A stretch of DNA of 64,000 nt from Megalobrama amblycephala (GCF_018812025.1 NC_063065.1:28853740-28917739), one strand, 5' to 3'; counted from the stretch's first letter, positions 12,718 through 26,075 are shown. The notes: generated from the letters alone by a model not told the origin. Made by a program: numbers and translations.

Positions 12718-12791
12718 TACTGGGTTTGGAACAAAATGAGGATGAGTAAATGATAACAGAATATCATTTTTTGGGTGAGTGGTCCCTTTAA
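12718..12791. mobile_element. Right-end fragment of foldback MITE
   Basis: The last part of the family at 5209-5741: GAGGATGAGTAAATGATAAC through to GTCCCTTTAA. Confidence 0.75.
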
Positions 12792-13370
12792 AGGTCATTG
12801 GTAGAAGGAGTGACCTGTTTTATCCAACATTAGCATCCTAATCTATATCTATATTTGCATGTCTGTGCATTTGCATTCATAAGGAGAATGTCAAAGGCTC
12901 GTGGTCTGTTTGTTGAGCAGCGTCTCAGCCACTGTGAATTCATTCTCCATGTGGGGTCTGTGGATCTGTTGCACTGGACAGGCGTGACAGACCCCCTGTA
13001 GTCTCTGTTTGTCCACCCATTAAGCAGGGCCTCATAGTGCCGCCCCTTCTGCGTTCACCCTGTGGCATTATAATGCTCCGAGAGAAACCCACATCACTCA
13101 TCCCTCCTTCGCTTGACACCGTTTCCCGAGTGACCGATTATCACTTTCCGTCTCGCTTTCTGCAGTGACCTTTGAACTTTAGCCACCGAAATACAGGAAG
13201 GGGAAATTGTAGGTGAACATAACTGAAGGATGTGGGTTTAGCGAGGATAAGGAGTAATGGTAGAGCGGGAACAGAGCTTTTTATGGACGGCTGGGTGGTA
13301 TATTGAATTTTCACAATGTATTGTTTTTGTTGGCTGTAATAAAAATAACATTAAAACAGCTTTAACACTT
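12792..13370. other. Intronic stretch, no feature seen
   Basis: No gene or repeat end recognised. It is somewhat richer in G+C than its neighbours. Confidence 0.4.
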
Positions 13371-13374
13371 TAGT

Positions 13375-13560
13375 TTAGGGTCCAATTCACACTATTAACT
13401 AGTTGCTTATTAGCATGCATATTACTAGGATATTGGCTGTTTATTAGTACTTATAAAGCAGATATTAATGCCTTATTCTGCATGACCTTATTCTATATCC
13501 TACCCAATATTTATCCTTAACAACTTATTAACTATTAATAAGCAGTAATTAGGAGTTTGA
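13375..13560. repeat. Dispersed teleost repeat (TTAACTAGTTGC type)
   Basis: Text such as AACTAGTTGCTTATTAGCAT and TTGGCTGTTTATTAGTACTT is widespread in fish genomes. Its mechanism of spread is not evident here. Confidence 0.5.
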
Positions 13561-13742
13561 GGCAAAAGTGTGACCAAAATGTGACCAAAACTTTAAATTT
13601 AAATGAAATGTAAATGAAATCCCCTGCCATATTTAGAGAGTTTCCTAAATGTTGTGTCACTGTCACACAGCAGTTTTGACTAGCGAATATGTGAGCATTA
13701 ACGTGAACATCACTTGCAAAAATGGCGTTAGGGTTTATAAGT

Positions 13743-14065
13743 TTATAAGTCACCATGAAATCATTTTATGGAATATTGCAGTATTTATATTAAATAATTT
13801 ATCCGTGCACTTTTTTTATAATTCACATGTCTCTTAATTTTTAATCGGAATAACGTCCAGCGACATCTCTGATGTGTTTACTGATGCGAGGGCGGGGCAA
13901 CCTGTCACTCACATTAGATTCACCAATAGCAAACCACAACCATCCAATCAATTCCTCATGGACAAAATCAAGTCCTGCCCAACATTTGTTCTTGTTCCAG
14001 AAGCCGTTATAATCGGATATATGACACAATAGGGAAGAAAAAATGCTTCCGTTTCATGTGTCTGT
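13743..14065. mobile_element. AAGTCACCATGAAATCA element, partial copy
   Basis: Shares, in inverse orientation, the text of 47566-48063, including ACCAATAGCAAACCACAACC and TAATTTATCCGTGCAC. One end is missing. Confidence 0.65.
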
Positions 14066-14489
14066 TTCAATTTATCATTTCAAAACTCCAGCAGTCCCTG
14101 GAATCATTATTCAAAAATCATTGCAACTCTTTGAGTGATGCTTTTCATGTTAATGTTGCTGTAAAAGAAAAATAATATTGTTAAATATCTTTAACATAAA
14201 ATTAAATTAAATATCGTTCTCCCTTTTCTAAATTAAAAAAAAAAATATTGTGGAAAACATGGCTTGATTATTTTAAACTTTTTTTTTTTTTTATTGCTTT
14301 TTACTTTTTACATTAAATCTACTGGCAACTTTAAATGCATAATATTGTGATATTTAATAAATAGAATATATATTTTTTACACACAATACTTGGCCAATAC
14401 AAAACTGTTTTTTTAGAATTTAAATATTTAAAAAGTCAAAAAAATGTAATGTGATAATATAATAATATTTTTAGCTATATTGTCCTGTT

Positions 14490-15468
14490 CTCAAGGATTA
14501 GTTCACTTCAGAATTAAAATTTCCTGATAATTTACCAGACTGTCCTCCCAAAAAAACGACCCTATAGGTCATTTTTCAAGCACCTTATTTCGACCTATGT
14601 TTACGTTTTGAAGTCATGTGCCCTCTAGCTGCTGTAAAAATAATGACAGTGTCGTGTTACGTCTGTCGTCATGAAATGACTGTCGTTACCAATCAAAATG
14701 TGTGTTCATTTAAATGCAATGTGTTTTTACACCATTTGTCCTATTTCCATTTAACAAAACTCATTTCTTTATTAACGACTACACCCACCCCACCCCTAAA
14801 CTTACCTTTAGTGATTTATAGTGCATATACACTTTATGAGGACATGCGTTCCCTGGGATCGAACCCACGATCGCATGATCACATGATTGTATATTGTTAT
14901 ATATTGCAATGCTCTGCCAATTGAGCTATGCGAAACCCGAAAAATATGACGCAGATAAAAGGGAACAATGCATTAAAATCAAAGTGTCCTGTTGTCGACA
15001 GGGGCGCAACTTTAGCAAACGCTCATATGGGTCGCGTTTCAGGGAAGTGACAAGCGACCTATATTGGCGTATTGGTTGGTGAACATTTTGTAATTTACTC
15101 ACCCCCATGTCATCCAAGATGTTCATGTATTTCTTTCTACTCTCCAATGTGATTACGTAATGCGTGGCGCATCGCAGAGCAGTGCAAGACAAGCATTTGT
15201 GGTTAAAATTATATATAAATTTTAATGTTTTTTTAGAAAATGACAGATCGTTTCGACCCTTATTCCTTGGATGGGATAATTTAGAGCCCTTTGAAGCTGC
15301 AATTTGGACCTTCAACCCGTTGTACTTCAGTGAAGTCCACTATATGGAGAAAAATCCTGGAATGTTTTTCTCAAAAACCTTAATTTCTTAAGACATGAAC
15401 ATCTTGGATGACTTGAGGGTGAGTAAATTATCAGGAAATTTGAATTCTGAAGTGAACTAATCCTTTAA
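14490..15468. mobile_element. Foldback MITE, GGATTAGTTCACTTCAG termini, interrupted
   Basis: Left GGATTAGTTCACTTCAGAAT and right ATTCTGAAGTGAACTAATCC are inverted copies; the right flank ends CCTTTAA. The halves also mirror at CATCCAAGATGTTCATG and CATGAACATCTTGGATG. It is broken by the insertion at 14536-15090. Confidence 0.85.
14536..15090 (-). mobile_element. 555-bp insertion with tRNA-like promoter, flanked by TAATTTAC
   Basis: The host element reads TAATTTAC on both sides (14528-14535 and 15091-15098), an 8-bp target duplication. On the minus strand the insert carries a pol III A-box-like TAGCTCAATTGG (14917-14928) and a perfect B box GGTTCGATCCC (14855-14865). The ends show little inverted similarity, so its class is unclear: a hAT-type element that absorbed a SINE head, or a SINE composite. 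Confidence 0.6.
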
Positions 15469-16030
15469 TGTAATGGGAAAGGTGGGATACAGTGGGAGTG
15501 AACTGAGCATAAACTCATAATGCCGTAACCAGTGATCAGTGCAAGATTACGATATGCAGGGGCAAATATGAGCAGAACTACTGTTTACCAGACAATCGCT
15601 CGATATCCACAGGGAACTTACTGGGAAGCTGCAAGTACAGACAGTATCAATGAGACCACAGTGTACGTGCCTCCGAAGCTTCTGAGAGTAATTACAGTAT
15701 CTGCGCCGAGACGGACAATTGTATTTACACTGCAATAAATAAGTAGGCCGATCTGTTTCCACTCAAAATAACCTAAAAAACATCCTAAAAGACATATTCA
15801 CCTTATCAGCAAAACTGCATAAATTTGATTCGAATTGTTTAAAACTATTAAAATACTATTTGGCCAGTGGAAATGAATGAATCAACTCTATTCTAAAACC
15901 TTTATCTGAAGTATTTTATACAATTTTTTTATGGATATTTTGATATATTTATTCTAAAACCTAAAAAGGATATTGGATGATTTTTATCACTGTAGTGTAT
16001 TGCACAAATGGCATTTATAGTCCATATCTA
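15469..16030. other. Intronic stretch, no feature seen
   Basis: A 68-codon + strand frame at 15532-15738 was considered; it resembles no family known to me. Confidence 0.4.
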
Positions 16031-16059
16031 ATATTTTCCAATGTACCTTTGACGGTGTT

Positions 16060-16350
16060 AACCATGGTGTCAAGTGGATGGGAACATGTATGGAAATGAT
16101 ATGCAGATGAGGTTATGCATAGTAAAACTAGGCGTCATAAGCTCCATATATGGTGATTTCGGGGAGGAGACGGGGTGGAATACACACAATGTTCCGCTGA
16201 ATGGGATTTATAAAGGGATTTGGGCGCAGATTCTGGTGTACGCATGGTTTTATAAATCTGAATTTTTTTGTGCATACATAGAATCTAGCTTTTGTGCGCA
16301 TACGTACACTTTTAGGATGAAATCTGTGCAACGTTTTATAAATGAGGCCC
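16060..16350. mobile_element. Truncated DNA element ending TTTATAAATGAGGCCC
   Basis: The right end TTTATAAATGAGGCCC and the nearby CGCATGGTTTTATAAATC resemble a common fish DNA-element terminus. No matching left end (GGGCCTCATTTATAAA) is present, so it is truncated. Confidence 0.55.
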
Positions 16351-16520
16351 CTGAACCCTATTGAGCACCTGTGGGGCAACCTCAAGCGGAAGGTGGAGAA
16401 GCGTCATGTGTCTAACATCCAGCAACTAACCCAGCAACAACCTGTGCAGCTCTGGTGAACTCCATGCCCAGGAGGATTAAGGCAGTGCTAGATAACAGTG
16501 GTGTTCACACAAAATATTGA
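16351..16520 (+). pseudogene. Tc1/mariner transposase, C-terminal remnant, frameshifted
   Basis: The first frame (16351-16458) reads LNPIEHLWGNLKRKVEKR, the block holding the third catalytic acidic residue of the Tc1-type DDE transposase. After a frame change, with apparent loss of some residues, the original C-terminus appears at 16443-16520 as AALVNSMPRRIKAVL up to a final HTKY and stop. Everything upstream of the NPIE block is missing, including the DNA-binding domain and the first two catalytic aspartates. It cannot be functional. Confidence 0.9.
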
Positions 16521-16760
16521 CACTTTGGACACAGTTTTGACATGTTCACTTAGGGTGTACTCACTTTTGTTGCCAGTTATTTTGACAATAATGGCTGTAT
16601 GTTGTTATTTTCAGAGGACAGTAAATCTATAATGGTATACAAGCAGCACATTGTCTACTCTAAAGTATATCCAGTTTTCATTTCTATAGTATTGTCCCTT
16701 GAGAACACACAATAAATGGTTGCTGAAATGTGAGGGGTGTACTCACTTTTGTGATATAAC
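16521..16760 (+). mobile_element. Tc1/mariner right terminal region with two direct repeats
   Basis: GGGTGTACTCACTTTTGT occurs at 16553 and again at 16735, about 182 bp apart. This fits the IR/DR layout in which each terminal repeat carries an inner and an outer transposase-binding site. The end lies near GTGATATA at 16760. The left terminus is absent. Confidence 0.8.
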
Positions 16761-17279
16761 GGAAAGGCATTTTAAATGGCTGTGTGATCATTTCACTACA
16801 GAGAAATTATTGACATGATAGATGTAGTATTGCTTTGCCTATCGCAGTTCTGTTGCCCCTGCACATGTGAGTCTGTTAAAGTCTCTGAAGTGTTTTGTGC
16901 CAAACTCTTCCTGGAGGAAAGAGGAACGTGCCTGAAACTTTGATGAGCTGATGTTGTTTTTCCTGATGCAGAACAGCACAACAGAATACAGCTGCACTGT
17001 TAGCTTGTGTTCTGGACACTTAGTCACGCTATTGTGAGGGTTGGATAGCAATCTCAGCTGTCATATTCAATCATGACTGCATGCAAAAATGTGTGGGTTT
17101 TTATGAATGACCTTCATGCCATAAACAAGCCATTCACTACCGTATATGTGGGAGAAATATGTACTTGATGTACTACCATACTAATAACAATTTTGCAGTA
17201 TGCATGCAAACTGTGAGTGCAATGCACATTATCCGTATGCAAGAACCAGGTGGATGACCTTAATTACCATAATGGCTAT

Positions 17280-18380
<1,101 letters not shown>

Positions 18381-19265
18381 TCCTATCTTTTGGCAAGAAA
18401 AGTTGAAGCATCAACCAGATGATGAACTCAACAGATTAGCCTCTTGATGTTGGTCTGCACATGAGCAGAGATAAAGGATTTAACATGCTGTCACTGTGGC
18501 ACAGCTGGTTGGATTATATGCAGGATTTGTTTATGGAGATTACTGTTTTAGCTGATGTATTTTGTACAGGCGTATAATCTTCATCCTAAATAATCTCTTT
18601 ATATTTGATATAATTTCCAATGCAAATCAGACACATATTTTAACAATAGATCCAACAGATTGACATAATCCTATGACAGTACTGCAGTTTTGCTTGTTTC
18701 ACTTTTTTATTTGACAAATACGATTGGTGAAGTAGCAGGAATCTGAAGTAACATTGAGTTTCTTTTGCGACTCATTTATCACACAGAAATCCTGCTTTGA
18801 TGCTGTCAGTATTGATTCTCTGAGTGTTTGTGTGTCTGGGACACTGAGCGTGCCATTGTTAAAGCGCCACGGCAAACAGAAGTCTTTTTAATGAGTAGCG
18901 GAGAAAAGCCAAAGTGGCCTTGGTTCAGTGACGGGTGATCAATGGGCGTCACTCTAAAGTAGTTTAAACAAAGTCTGGCTTATTTTGGCGGGAAAAGCAG
19001 CCAATCAGGAGATTGCTGCCGCTTTCCTGGAGGGGTTTGACTGCTTTGCTTTGTTGGCATAGATAAGCTTAGGTAGGTTAATGATTCACAAATGCACAAA
19101 ACATTTTGCTTTCAGTTACAAAGTTGTCGTTAAACTTAAAGAAGATCTTGTCTTTACTCAGGACCAGAATGATTTGGATTGGTGATGATTTTTGTCCATT
19201 AATGATTCAGGATGGGAATCATATGGAATAGTACTTTTGAAGAAGAATTTGTAAGAAAAATAAAT
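18381..19265. other. Intronic stretch, no feature seen
   Basis: Unique-looking DNA; 18840-19070 is richer in G+C than its surroundings. No gene or repeat end. Confidence 0.4.
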
Positions 19266-19295
19266 AGATTAGAAATCAGCCGTTAAATAAACTAC

Positions 19296-19535
19296 ATATG
19301 ACTCACTAAAAAGAGTCTGTTCATAAAATTCATTATTTTGGAATTGGATGCAGTGTGTTTTTGATTCACTTAAAAGAATCTGCTCATAAATGGCGTTCAT
19401 TCCGGAATCGGACACGGTATGCTTTTTATTCACTAAAAAACTGTTCATCAAAGATTCTGGATTTTGAAACAGTATGTTTTTGATTCATTAAAAAGAATCT
19501 GTTCATGAGAGTCATTCGTTTGGGGATTCGTTAGT
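19296..19535. repeat. Diverged outlying copies of the 75-bp satellite
   Basis: Three to four degenerate units with GATTCACTTAAAAGAATC, CTGTTCATGAGAGTCATTCG and TGTTTTTGATTCATTAAAAA correspond to the satellite unit at 30340-34318, 11 kb away, but are far more divergent. Confidence 0.7.
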
Positions 19536-20211
19536 GTCACTGCCCGTCTCTTTCCCATGTCTTTTTCTCTCTTCTTTTCTTCTACATGGGTTCCATAAAC
19601 AGAAGTGTAGATATGTAAATAATGGATTTGAAATGGCCAGGAGCTTATTTTAGTTGTTCAAATAACTTTCAAAGCAGCTTGGCATATCTGAGGGCGTGTT
19701 TTGTTTTGATACACCGCCTCCTCTGTGACACGCCCACTGTGGCTCCGCCCACCCGGCGATGACTGTGGTTTTCCTGGTGACTCATCAACAGATGCCATTC
19801 ATGTATTTGTCTGACAGCATTTGCCTTTTCCACTGTTATCCTGTGGAATGTAAATACATGACATATTGAGTAACTTGGAAACTCTCCGGGGGTTTAGCAT
19901 AGCAAAGACATCAACAGATCCCACAATGCAGTGGTGTGCTGGGACACGTTCTTCTGGCAGCCTTTACAAGGCCTTTTGAGTTATAATCCGAACAATCCCC
20001 ATAACGTTCATCATAAAACGACTGTTATGGATCCCTATTCTCCATTCTGCAGTTTTCCACTCTTCTCAGCCCCTCAGTTCAGCCTCACTGTAGCATTTGA
20101 TTTTAATTCATTGTTTCCTGTTCCTGCTATACTGAGTATGAGGGAGGGGGTTATTCATATAAATACTAATGTAATTATATTTATATAAATAATAATATTA
20201 ATATTTATTAT
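19536..20211. other. Intronic stretch, no feature seen
   Basis: Contains an unremarkable GC-richer patch (19690-19770). No gene supported. Confidence 0.4.
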
Positions 20212-20670
20212 TTGGCCCCAAACTAGCTATTAAATTTGAGATTTTAAGTCTCTTATGCTTACTAAAGCTGATTTTATTTTATCATAAATATTGTGAAATA
20301 TTATTACAATTTCAAATAACTGTTTTTAGTGTGAATATGTTGTAAAATGTAGTTTATTCCTGTGATCAAAGCTGAATTTTCAGCATCATTTCTCCAGTCT
20401 TCAGTGTCACATGATCCTTCAGAAATCATTCTAATATGCTGATTTGATGCTCAAGAAACATTTCTGATTATTATCAATGTTGAAAACAGTTGTGCTGCTT
20501 CATATTTTTGTGGAAATTATTCTTCATGACATTCAACATTTTTTTTAATAAATATCTTTGTTTTTATAAATCTCTATATTTTTTTAATGAATATTTTACT
20601 GTCAATTTAATGCATGCTTACTGAATAAAAGTATTAAATTAAGTCTGACTGACCCCAAACTTTTGAAAAG
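20212..20670. mobile_element. Dispersed element ending ACCCCAAACTTTTGAA
   Basis: Interior text TTCCTGTGATCAAAGCTGAA, TTCAGTGTCACATGATCC and AATATGCTGATTTGATGCTC identifies the family complete at 53496-54013. The left end is worn. Confidence 0.8.
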
Positions 20671-21239
20671 TATTGCACGTTTAGCCTTTTCTGAAAGTTA
20701 ATCACCACCTTTCTTTCACTGCCACTTTACTGAAGAAACTTAAATACACTATTCTTGGAAAGTGCCAGTAATACTTGGCTTCAAAAATGAGAAGTTCTGA
20801 TTCATGAGGACGTGGACAGTTCAGAAACCACCAGACAGAGTTGATGACTTCTATAATACCTCCCTTCATCCTGTAGTCTAGTAGAAAAAGACATTGCATG
20901 CTTGTCAAGTGTCATCAGCAAGGCGTTCGGAATTGACTGCGCTGCGTAGGCCCGTTTTTGATGACTTTTATTACAGTATGTTCTTTCCACATAGATCTTA
21001 TCCCAAAGATCTGCTTTTCCACTTGTTAGATGTACACATTCCTTTGCTGTTGACTAATAGGAGCAGGAAAGTGGCCATCTCTTACCCAGAGGCCCTCTGC
21101 GGCAGGATTTTCAGCACAGAGAGACCAGATATAAACTAAATTTGTACATTCACAGCATATCTGTTGCTGAACAGTCGAGCGTGATGCTTGCAACACCAAG
21201 GGGATGGGTTCAAGTCTCAGGGAAGGATGCATGATAAAT

Positions 21240-21922
21240 ATATATGGGACAATTTAAAAAAAAAAAAATTTAAGGACTACAACAAACATCTGGTAGGGAC
21301 TACAACAAGCTTCTTCCCGGGTTTGTGACATCACAAACCTTAAAATTTACATAAACCCGCCCCCGAGAACACACAACAAAGGGGGTGAGGCCATGTTGGG
21401 CTGCTTTAGAGAAGAGGAAGAGTTGTTGTAGTAGAGTGTTGTTGTCATGCCATCATGTTACGCCGGACTGCTTCACAAACGAGGGTCAATTCAACATTGG
21501 ATTTGCACAAAAGATTAACATCTTGAATCAACTCCACAGCAACTCCATAAATTTATCCACTAACCATTCAGAAACGTCCAGTTTCATTCTAAAAGTTGTA
21601 ACTTCTTCCTGAGTCTCTCCATCAGTGTCAACTCCGGTTTGAACAATGTAAGGATGAACACCATTACTGACAATCCTCATTTTGGCTGCGTGAGATTCTC
21701 CAGCTTTGTTGTTGTTGAGCAACTGAAGCGTGAGCTGTTAAAGCTCCGCCCTCTTCTGGAAAGGGGCACACACAAAAACAGTGTGTTTTTGCTCACACCC
21801 AAATAGAGGCAAATTTGACAAGCTATAATAAATGATCTGTGGGGTATTTTGAGCTGAAACTTCACAGACACATTCTGGGGACACCAGAGACTTGTAAAAG
21901 GGGCATTATATGTCCCCTTTAA
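21240..21922 (-). mobile_element. TTAA-type element carrying a small conserved frame (copy 1)
   Basis: Ends GGTCCCC-like text at 21905-21922 (TGTCCCCTTTAA). It shares most of its interior, inverted, with 46858-47507. On the minus strand it encodes a frame with ESHAAKMRIVSNGV and TFRMKLDVSEWLVDKFM (about 21540-21722); the second copy has the same peptide with a few substitutions. No transposase motif is recognised. It could be a captured exon or the start of a parent element's protein. Confidence 0.65.
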
Positions 21923-22840
21923 GATACTTTTTGCCTGTTTTATGGTCCGGCAGGCAAGAAAACGTAAGCTCGATCTGTAGCAGCAGACTTCTCATTTTCG
22001 CAGGGTCCATTGCTCGAGCATTTCAACTAGATTTGACATTATATGATTGCATTAAGGAGGTTACGGACGATGCTGTTTTACAAGCTTGTAAACACATCTG
22101 TGCGGTCTAGATTTTGCAAGGCAAGAAAGTAATCAAAACATTACGTTTTAAACAACATCTGCGCTGTTGTAAATAACATTTCAGGAGCTGTCAGAGCAAA
22201 CAATCAACAAATCCAGGTATTTTCGCCAAAATCTACCCCGTTACAAGAAAACTATTGCTGCTTTGTTTGCTAAACATTCAGAACCCTGGAATTGATTCCT
22301 TAACAGAAATGCATTTTTTAGTTGCTGTTTTGGGTCAGCACTCCAACACGCTGTTGTTATGTTTTTTAGGAGTTGCAAAATGATCTCTGTCGAAATGACA
22401 GGTCTGTGCCTACAGCAGGGGATGATGTGGACGTGTTGTAGCAGAATTGAAATATTTCGCGAGCGCTGTTCCAGCTTGTCAGACGAGCCCTTGTGGGTGT
22501 GATTCCACTTCTTATTGTCAACAGCTTAACCTGCGGTCAGAGGTGCAGTTCTGAGGTGTTTTTCCTTGAGGAAAACCCTGTTTAACTGCTCACCTCCATC
22601 TTCGAGCTTTCTTGAGAAACTGCTTCCTCGGGTGAAAGGTCGGTTGATTGAAAAGGCAACACACCCGTGGAGGATTAGAGGTTATTAACTACTGTTGACC
22701 TTTTTCAGATCACTAACCCTTGTCAGGAAGAATACCACAAATGAATCACTGTGGTATGTATTTGTCTAGTAGCTTTACTTGTAGTGTTTACTCTTACTTT
22801 TGTTTGACCATTTATTATGTAAAGGTGAAATGTAGCTTTT
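21923..22840. other. Intronic stretch, no feature seen
   Basis: No gene or repeat end is recognised on either strand. Confidence 0.4.
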
Positions 22841-22844
22841 ATTT

Positions 22845-24408
22845 TTAAAAGGGACCTATTATGCCCTTTTTCAAAGTCTTGAGTTTGTTTTTGGGCTCTA
22901 CTAGAACAGGTTTTCATGGTTGAATGTTTAAAAAACACATTATTTTCCTTATATTCTCCATTGTTGCAGCTCCGCTCTTCTCAGTCTGTCAGTAACGCTC
23001 TGTTTAGTTCCTGTCTCTATGAAGCCCCTCCTTCTGAAAAGCACAATGTTCTCTGATTGGTCAGCTGGACCAGAGTATTGTGATTGGTCAAGCGCTTCGA
23101 GCGTGTTTGGGAAATGTCCCGCCCCTTACCATAACCACCAGTTTCAACACACCACTAACTCACTCGACCAGGCCCCACCCCTTTATTTTGCATATGCCTT
23201 GTGTGGGAATTATTTAGATGTGCCCTAGAATTAAAAATTGAATTTATATTGGCATAGTTAAATAACAAGTACATGGAAATGACATACAGTGAGTTTCAAA
23301 CGCCATTGTTTCCTCCTTCTTATATAAATCTCATTTGTTTAAAAGACCTCAGAAGAACAGGCGAATCTCAACATAATACCGACTGTTACGTAACAGTCAG
23401 GGTGTACGCCCCCAATATTTGCATATGCCAGCCCATGTTCCCAACATTATGAAAGGCATTTGACAAGGGCAGCCAGTAACGTCTGGATCTGTGCACAGCC
23501 GAATCATCAGACTAGGTAAGCAAGCAATAACAACAGAGAAAAATGGCAGATGGAGCGATAATAACTGACATGATCCATGATGTCATGATATTATTAGTAA
23601 TATTTGTAAATTGTCTTTCTAAATGTTTCGTTAGCATGTTGCTAATGTAGGCTACTGTTGGTTAAAGTTACCATTGTTTCTTACTGTATTCACGGAGACG
23701 AGAGCCGTCGCTATTTTCATTTTTAAACACTTGCAGTCTGTATAATTCATAAACACAACTTCATTCTTTATAAATCTCTCCAACAGTGTGTAATGTTAGC
23801 TTTAGCCACGAAGCACTAGCCTCAAACTCATTCAGTATCAAATGTAAACACCCAAATAAATACTATACTCACATGACCCGAAGCATGCATGCAGCATACA
23901 TGACGAACATCTTGTAAAGATCCATTTGAGGGTTATATTAGCTGTGTGAACTTTGTAAATGCACTGTATTATAGAGTCGCGAGCTCGATGGGCAGGGAGC
24001 ACGAGATTTAAAGGGGCCGCAGCCTGAATCGGTGCATAGTTAATGATGCGCCAAAATAGGCAGTTAAAAAAATTTATTTAAAAAAATCTATGGGGTATTT
24101 TGAGCTGAAACTTCACAGACACATTCAGGGGACACCTTAGACTTATATTACATCTTGTGAAAGAACGTTCGATGGCACCTTTAAATGAGGAACATTGTGA
24201 CGTGTTCGTCCCCGTAAGAAAACTCGAAGAATACAATGGAGGCGTTTCAGGGAGTTCAGAAACAGTGCGCAATTATATAAATATCCAACTCCTGCTGGAT
24301 GGACTTTGTGTTTTAGGATTTAGGAGACATTTTTCATGCTGAAAAAGCAATATTACACATTAAGGAAAAATGAAGATGGAAAAAAAAGCATAATAGGTCC
24401 ACTTTTAG
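22845..24408. mobile_element. Non-autonomous DNA element, GGGACCTATTATGC termini
   Basis: Left AAAAGGGACCTATTATGCCC and right GCATAATAGGTCCACTTTT form imperfect terminal inverted repeats about 1.56 kb apart. A smaller block at 24088-24185 repeats text of the 48623 mini-element (GGGGTATTTTGAGCTGAAAC). No transposase frame. Confidence 0.7.
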
Positions 24409-24699
24409 GATTTTACCCCCCCGTGGATATATAAAGATATTTGTTGTAGTTTCACTGTTAGGTTTTTTTCTTTTTTTAGTCTGCTCTCAGTGTCATTGTG
24501 TGGTTTAGTGGTCTGGCAGAGTTTCTTTGGTATTAAGACATAAGAACGTAACAGCTTTGGTATTCGAAACAAGAGTAACTTTGTGTGTTCAGCAAGTTCA
24601 GTAACACATATAAAGGGCCCAAAGGTACATGAATAACATTGCTTGCTCTTTGTTAACAATATAACAGATTTGTAAAATGCCAACCAGCCTATGGTCTTC

Positions 24700-25120
24700 A
24701 TTGGCTGCCCGCGAACAACCCAAACACTGTACTTGTAGCTGAGACTGGAAGATTTTGGTCAAGAAGACGCTGTTTTCAGTGCTGAGAATCCACTTTGATG
24801 GACATCAGAAGGATGAGGTCTTGCGCTGGAACTGATACGGGAAAAAACAATGCCATTGTTACTGTTTGTTTCACTGTGTATCAAGCACTGAGGAAGATCT
24901 GGAGCTGAAATTCAAATATGCTAATGGGTGTTTGGTTTCTGACGTGCTGTGAGAGACCAATTACAACATCTGACCAATCAGAGCAGAGCAGGCTCTCGGA
25001 AAAGGAGGGGTTTAGAGAGACCGAAATCTACAAAGTAATCTTTTCAGCATGTAAACCTATTGTAGGAGACCTCCAGCACAACATTAGGAACCTTTAAAAT
25101 TGCATAGGGGCACTTTAAAT
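24700..25120. mobile_element. Fragment of related DNA element
   Basis: Contains CCTATTGTAGGAGACCTCCA and ends GCATAGGGGCACTTTAAA, resembling the GGGACCTATTATGC type terminus. The other end is missing. Confidence 0.45.
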
Positions 25121-25611
25121 GTACTGTTTAGTCAAATTAGAGGTTAACTGCAGAGTGAAATATCAGATCTGACTAACAATAGAAGAAAAGTAGATGACCA
25201 GAAACAAGATGAATCATGCAGTTATCATTTACAGTATGACTATGGATAAAGCAAATTAATAATGGAGTAAAACATAAATCAGAATTGACCCCCTTTATTT
25301 CCTTAATGCATTTGTCCATTATTCCAAAGGAAAAAAAAAATGTTTGTAATCTTTAATTCAAATGTATTATCTATCTTTTTAAATTTACTTTGCTTAGGTT
25401 GCACAAGTTATTAGATAATGTTGCACAATATGCAAATTGCAGTAAGTCTGGCTTCATTCTGATTTGAAACACTTTTAATCATCCAATCAGTTCCAGATTG
25501 GAAATTATAGAGTACTGTCTTATGAAAAACCTGTTTACTCTCAGTATGGAAATAAAATGGGTTGGAAACGACAGTTGACTTCTGATTTTAGAGTTTTCTT
25601 CGACCCGCACA

Positions 25612-26075
25612 CTGTAATGAAAATTCAGTCACCCTCGTGTCAGTCCAAACCCATAAAACTTTAGTTTTTTTAATGAAACCTGAGAGATTCTGTCCATCCA
25701 TTGAAAGTCCATTCCACCAAAACTTTGATGCTTCAAATGGTTCATAAAGACATTGTAAAAGAAATCTATATGAATATCAAGTGGTTTAATCCAATCCTTC
25801 TGAAGAGACACGATTGCTTTATATGATGAACAGATTTAATTTAGGCTCAAATATAAACATTAATCATCGCACATACATATTGCACATCAAATATGGTCAA
25901 TGGAAACCTCAAATGTGTGTCAGCAAACTCATTTGAGCTTCTGTTTTCCATATTTGACGGTGGGATTGACTTTCAATGGAAAGAACAGAAATCTCTCAGG
26001 TTTCATTAAAAATAGCTTCATTTGTGTTTTGAAGATGAATGAAAGTATTATGGGTGTGGAATAACATCAGGGTCA
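25612..26075. mobile_element. Diverged foldback MITE copy
   Basis: CACTGTAATGAAAATTCAGT starts a mirrored unit closing near 26050; GATTTTC-side text TTCATTTGTGTTTTGAAGAT matches 5637-5656 of the reference copy. Termini are worn. Confidence 0.6.

Noticed and set aside
14843..14938. tRNA gene on the minus strand
   Set aside because: A and B boxes are present but no cloverleaf acceptor or anticodon stem is formed; it matches the SINE heads at 63355 and 63690.
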